NCBI GenBank assembly: GCA_013396915.1
Contig: VWZL01006771.1
Span: 2,001,379-2,065,378 of the forward strand
Origin: Stercorarius parasiticus
Lineage: Eukaryota > Chordata > Aves > Charadriiformes > Stercorariidae
DNA: 64,000 nucleotides
Direction: 5' to 3'
Within the stretch, counting starts at the first letter, position 1; every line of letters starts with the position of its first letter. Positions 61,535-64,000 of this stretch are shown here, in pieces. Made by a program: the position numbers and the translations under genes. Under the pieces are notes generated by a model. The model was not told the DNA's origin. It searched no databases and saw nothing but the letters and a program-made list of their open reading frames with translations.

Positions 61535-64000
61535 AAATGACAAAATCACTCATTATGAGAGAAAAGCATGCATGCATCCACAGGCAGTATAATCAGGTCA
61601 GATTTCTATTTTCAGTGCTTCACCAAGACTTAGCAAATAGTCCTTTCAAATGCAGACCCAGCTACAGTTATTCATACTTTGGAGCTGGCCAGGAGAATGA
61701 TCTCTTAGACCATGCACACCAGGGGCACCAGTGCTTTAAGGCACATAGCTATGGCAGTGAGCTCTATCTGCTCTTTTTCTTTAAGATGCTCCTTCTTAGT
61801 TTGCTTTTAGCTGTTCTTGCATGAAAGTCTTGTGACTTTCTTCCTGTCAAACTCAAGCAATGGGGTTAGCAGAATCATATTTATGTGCAATGAAGTAGAA
61901 AGCAATGGTTTGAAAGCAATCACCAGTTGACTGTGGCAGTATGTACTCTGTGTTTGCCTGCCAGGCATCTATTTTACATTTTGCACAAATATACAGGGCT
62001 GAGTGTTTTGTGCAAAGGTTTAACTGCCCCCCTCCCTCCACAAACTGATAGCTTACAAATTATTAAAAAAACCAAACAAACAAACAAAAAAATCTTAGCA
62101 AATAAAATACAGACCCAGCTTCAGACAAATGTTTCTAATATTTGAAACTATAAATTCGATTAAGACCACACCAGCATAATGCTGATCCCCTCCTGAGTGA
62201 TGTTCACTCAGATGTAAAGGTTTGTGCCTCCGCTGTCTTCCCTTTTCCTTTGAAGTCCTTCTCTGCGACGGAAGACTCACACAGTCAGTGAAGTGAAAGG
62301 AACAATATGAAGAGTGGTAAGAAAAAAGGATAAAATGAGAAAAAAAAAGGCAAGAGAACAAGGTTGGTGAAAAAAATATTACTCTTCTGGTCTCTCTTTT
62401 CCCTGGCTGATCTCTCTAGCTGAGCAGGGTCTCAGGTCCTTCCTGTCCTCGCTTTCCTGGCTGTCACCAATGCTACTCCATAACAGATAGAAAATTAATG
62501 CTGCTGTCCCCAAATAGGTGGGTATGTGCCTGTTTCCTCCTTTAAGAATCCCTCTCCTGTTCTGGTACAGCACAGGATGTATTTCATTTGTGATCTCTTT
62601 CCCATTGCGTGAGGCAGAGAACTCTCTCCACGCGGTTTCACTGGAATTCAGATTAGGCTTTTACTGTATGAGAGAGGTTTATTTCTTGTCACATTCATTT
62701 TAGCATTTACAAAAACTTCCCAAGGTAGTAAGCAGGCCCTAGCTCATTTACAACTCGGAAATTCAGCTAACTTTGAAACTTAGTAGAATGAGAGTGATTT
62801 ATTGAATTTGCTAGAAAGAATGGAGTTTCCTGTTCTGCCTTGCTAAATCACTTTTGTAAAATATCAGAAGTGGGCTCCTATTTCTCTTTTGTATGCATGC
62901 CTGTAAAAACAAACTCCAAAACGATGAGATTATTTTTCTAAGTTTCAATGTAAACAGAAGAAATGGAACAACTCTAAAGGCCTCACTCAAGCTAAATGTT
63001 CTTGACTTCTAAGGGGCTTTAAATTCCCTCTGAATTCAGAGATGTAGAGTGTGGCCTTACAGGGAGTCCAACAGTACAGATGCAATGGAAACATGAAAGC
63101 ATAAGGAATCATTCATGATTTTTTTTTGACTCTTAGACTTACACTAACAAATTTTGGCATTGCAGGGACTCTTAATATGTTTTACAAAGAGCATTCAAAA
63201 TTCTAAACATTTACAAATGGTTCTCAGCAGGTTAACAAAAAGTATTTTAAGATGGCATCATAACTTGAATGTTCTCAGTGTCTCTTTGCCTATGTACCAT
63301 GTTTAAGGACTTGACGTCTGTTCATGGCCAAAAAAATTGCATATGACTTTTAAAACTTATACTGTTATACCTCTATTTAGATGTGTAAGTACTACAATCT
63401 TCACAGCCTTAATAAAAGAGAGATGGATACAATATTATTTGGTATGTTCAGAACACGATGTTGGGAATCATATCCCTTTTTTTCACATTGCGCCTTTCCT
63501 GAATTCCAGAGATATTAACTTACAACTTGTAGCACTTTCCGAAAGCTAGCACAATGCATATTTAGACTTGTCTGAAAATAAGAATTATTTTCCAAAAATA
63601 AACTGCAGAACAGGGAAAGATCAGTAATATCTCTCTGTAACAGAAATAATCAGTACGATCTGTCTGCTATTGTTGAATTAAAAGATTCACAAATATGTTG
63701 CTGTAAACCACAGGCATGCTGAGCAATAATCTTCTGGAGGACAGACAGCTTCCCTGGTTCTAATATGACAAACAGCAGTAGAGTTTCACTATCCCCTCTC
63801 TATTTCATAGTACAGGAGGAATACTATATATTAATGCCAAGCATTTTCATTATAAGCCTCAATTTAAAAAATATGTAATTTGTTGGATGAAATCTGCCAT
63901 AGCTGCTTCCTTTCCAGGGCAGCTCTAAAGAAAAGTTTAATCAATTCTATTTAGCCATTTTTAATAGCCAAGAGAGAAAGAAAATGAACACATGACAATT
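61535..64000. other. Non-coding DNA
   Basis: AT-rich with a (CAAA)n-like run near 62071-62092. No gene, RNA or mobile element recognised up to the window end. Confidence 0.6.

Noticed and set aside
61315..61824. 169-codon open frame on the plus strand, the longest uninterrupted by N
   Set aside because: It begins inside the solo LTR, runs through the LTR end at 61529 and continues into unrelated DNA. No domain is visible, and the junction of two unrelated sequences argues against a gene.
1..64000. CRISPR arrays, operons, tRNA or rRNA genes, prokaryotic mobile elements
   Set aside because: None seen. Repeat content and composition are those of a bird nuclear genome.

Overview
This window looks like nuclear DNA from a bird: AT-rich, almost entirely non-coding, with no intact gene that I can recognise. 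The lineage call rests on its repeats. There are five CR1 LINE fragments, most carrying the bird-type 3' end built on a CATAGAATC-like octamer. There is also a 568-bp solo LTR of a dispersed avian ERVL-like family, with TG...CA ends and a 5-bp target duplication. I found no operons, ribosomal or transfer RNA genes, CRISPR arrays or prokaryotic signals. Nearly all open frames are short, overlap frames on the other strand and lack family signatures. The two convincing protein-like frames are dead C-terminal pieces of CR1 ORF2.

Layout. 1-7.6 kb is AT-rich sequence interrupted by two GC-richer pieces: a small exon-like segment near 3.41-3.54 kb containing a good CTCF-type motif, and a block at 4.76-6.15 kb. 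About 7.64-8.59 kb is a probable LTR/ERV-derived repeat. 8.6-33.6 kb is mostly plain non-coding DNA. It holds a pyrimidine-rich stretch (12.24-13.26 kb), a 17-bp perfect hairpin (21.06-21.11 kb), a tandem POU-like repeat (23.78 kb) and a G-quadruplex motif (32.13 kb). 33.64-33.78 kb is a relic resembling an ancient MIR SINE. 34.56-34.78 kb is a GC-rich, CpG-dense, exon-like segment on the minus strand, lying between very AT-rich flanks; it is the best candidate for a real coding exon here. 36.7-51.1 kb is the repeat-rich part: four antisense CR1 copies, one older sense copy, and a 304-bp assembly gap inside one CR1. 49.1-50.6 kb is a second GC-rich block with another CTCF-type motif. 51.1-64 kb is AT-rich non-coding DNA with the solo LTR at 60.96-61.53 kb.

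Function. Nothing here forms a pathway or operon. The sequence fits a long intron or an intergenic desert. The features most likely to matter are a few candidate cassette or terminal exons, two strong CTCF-like motifs 46 kb apart, and short regulatory-looking repeats. All of these are inferences from sequence alone and would need transcript data and cross-species alignment to confirm. I did not recognise a novel multi-gene system.
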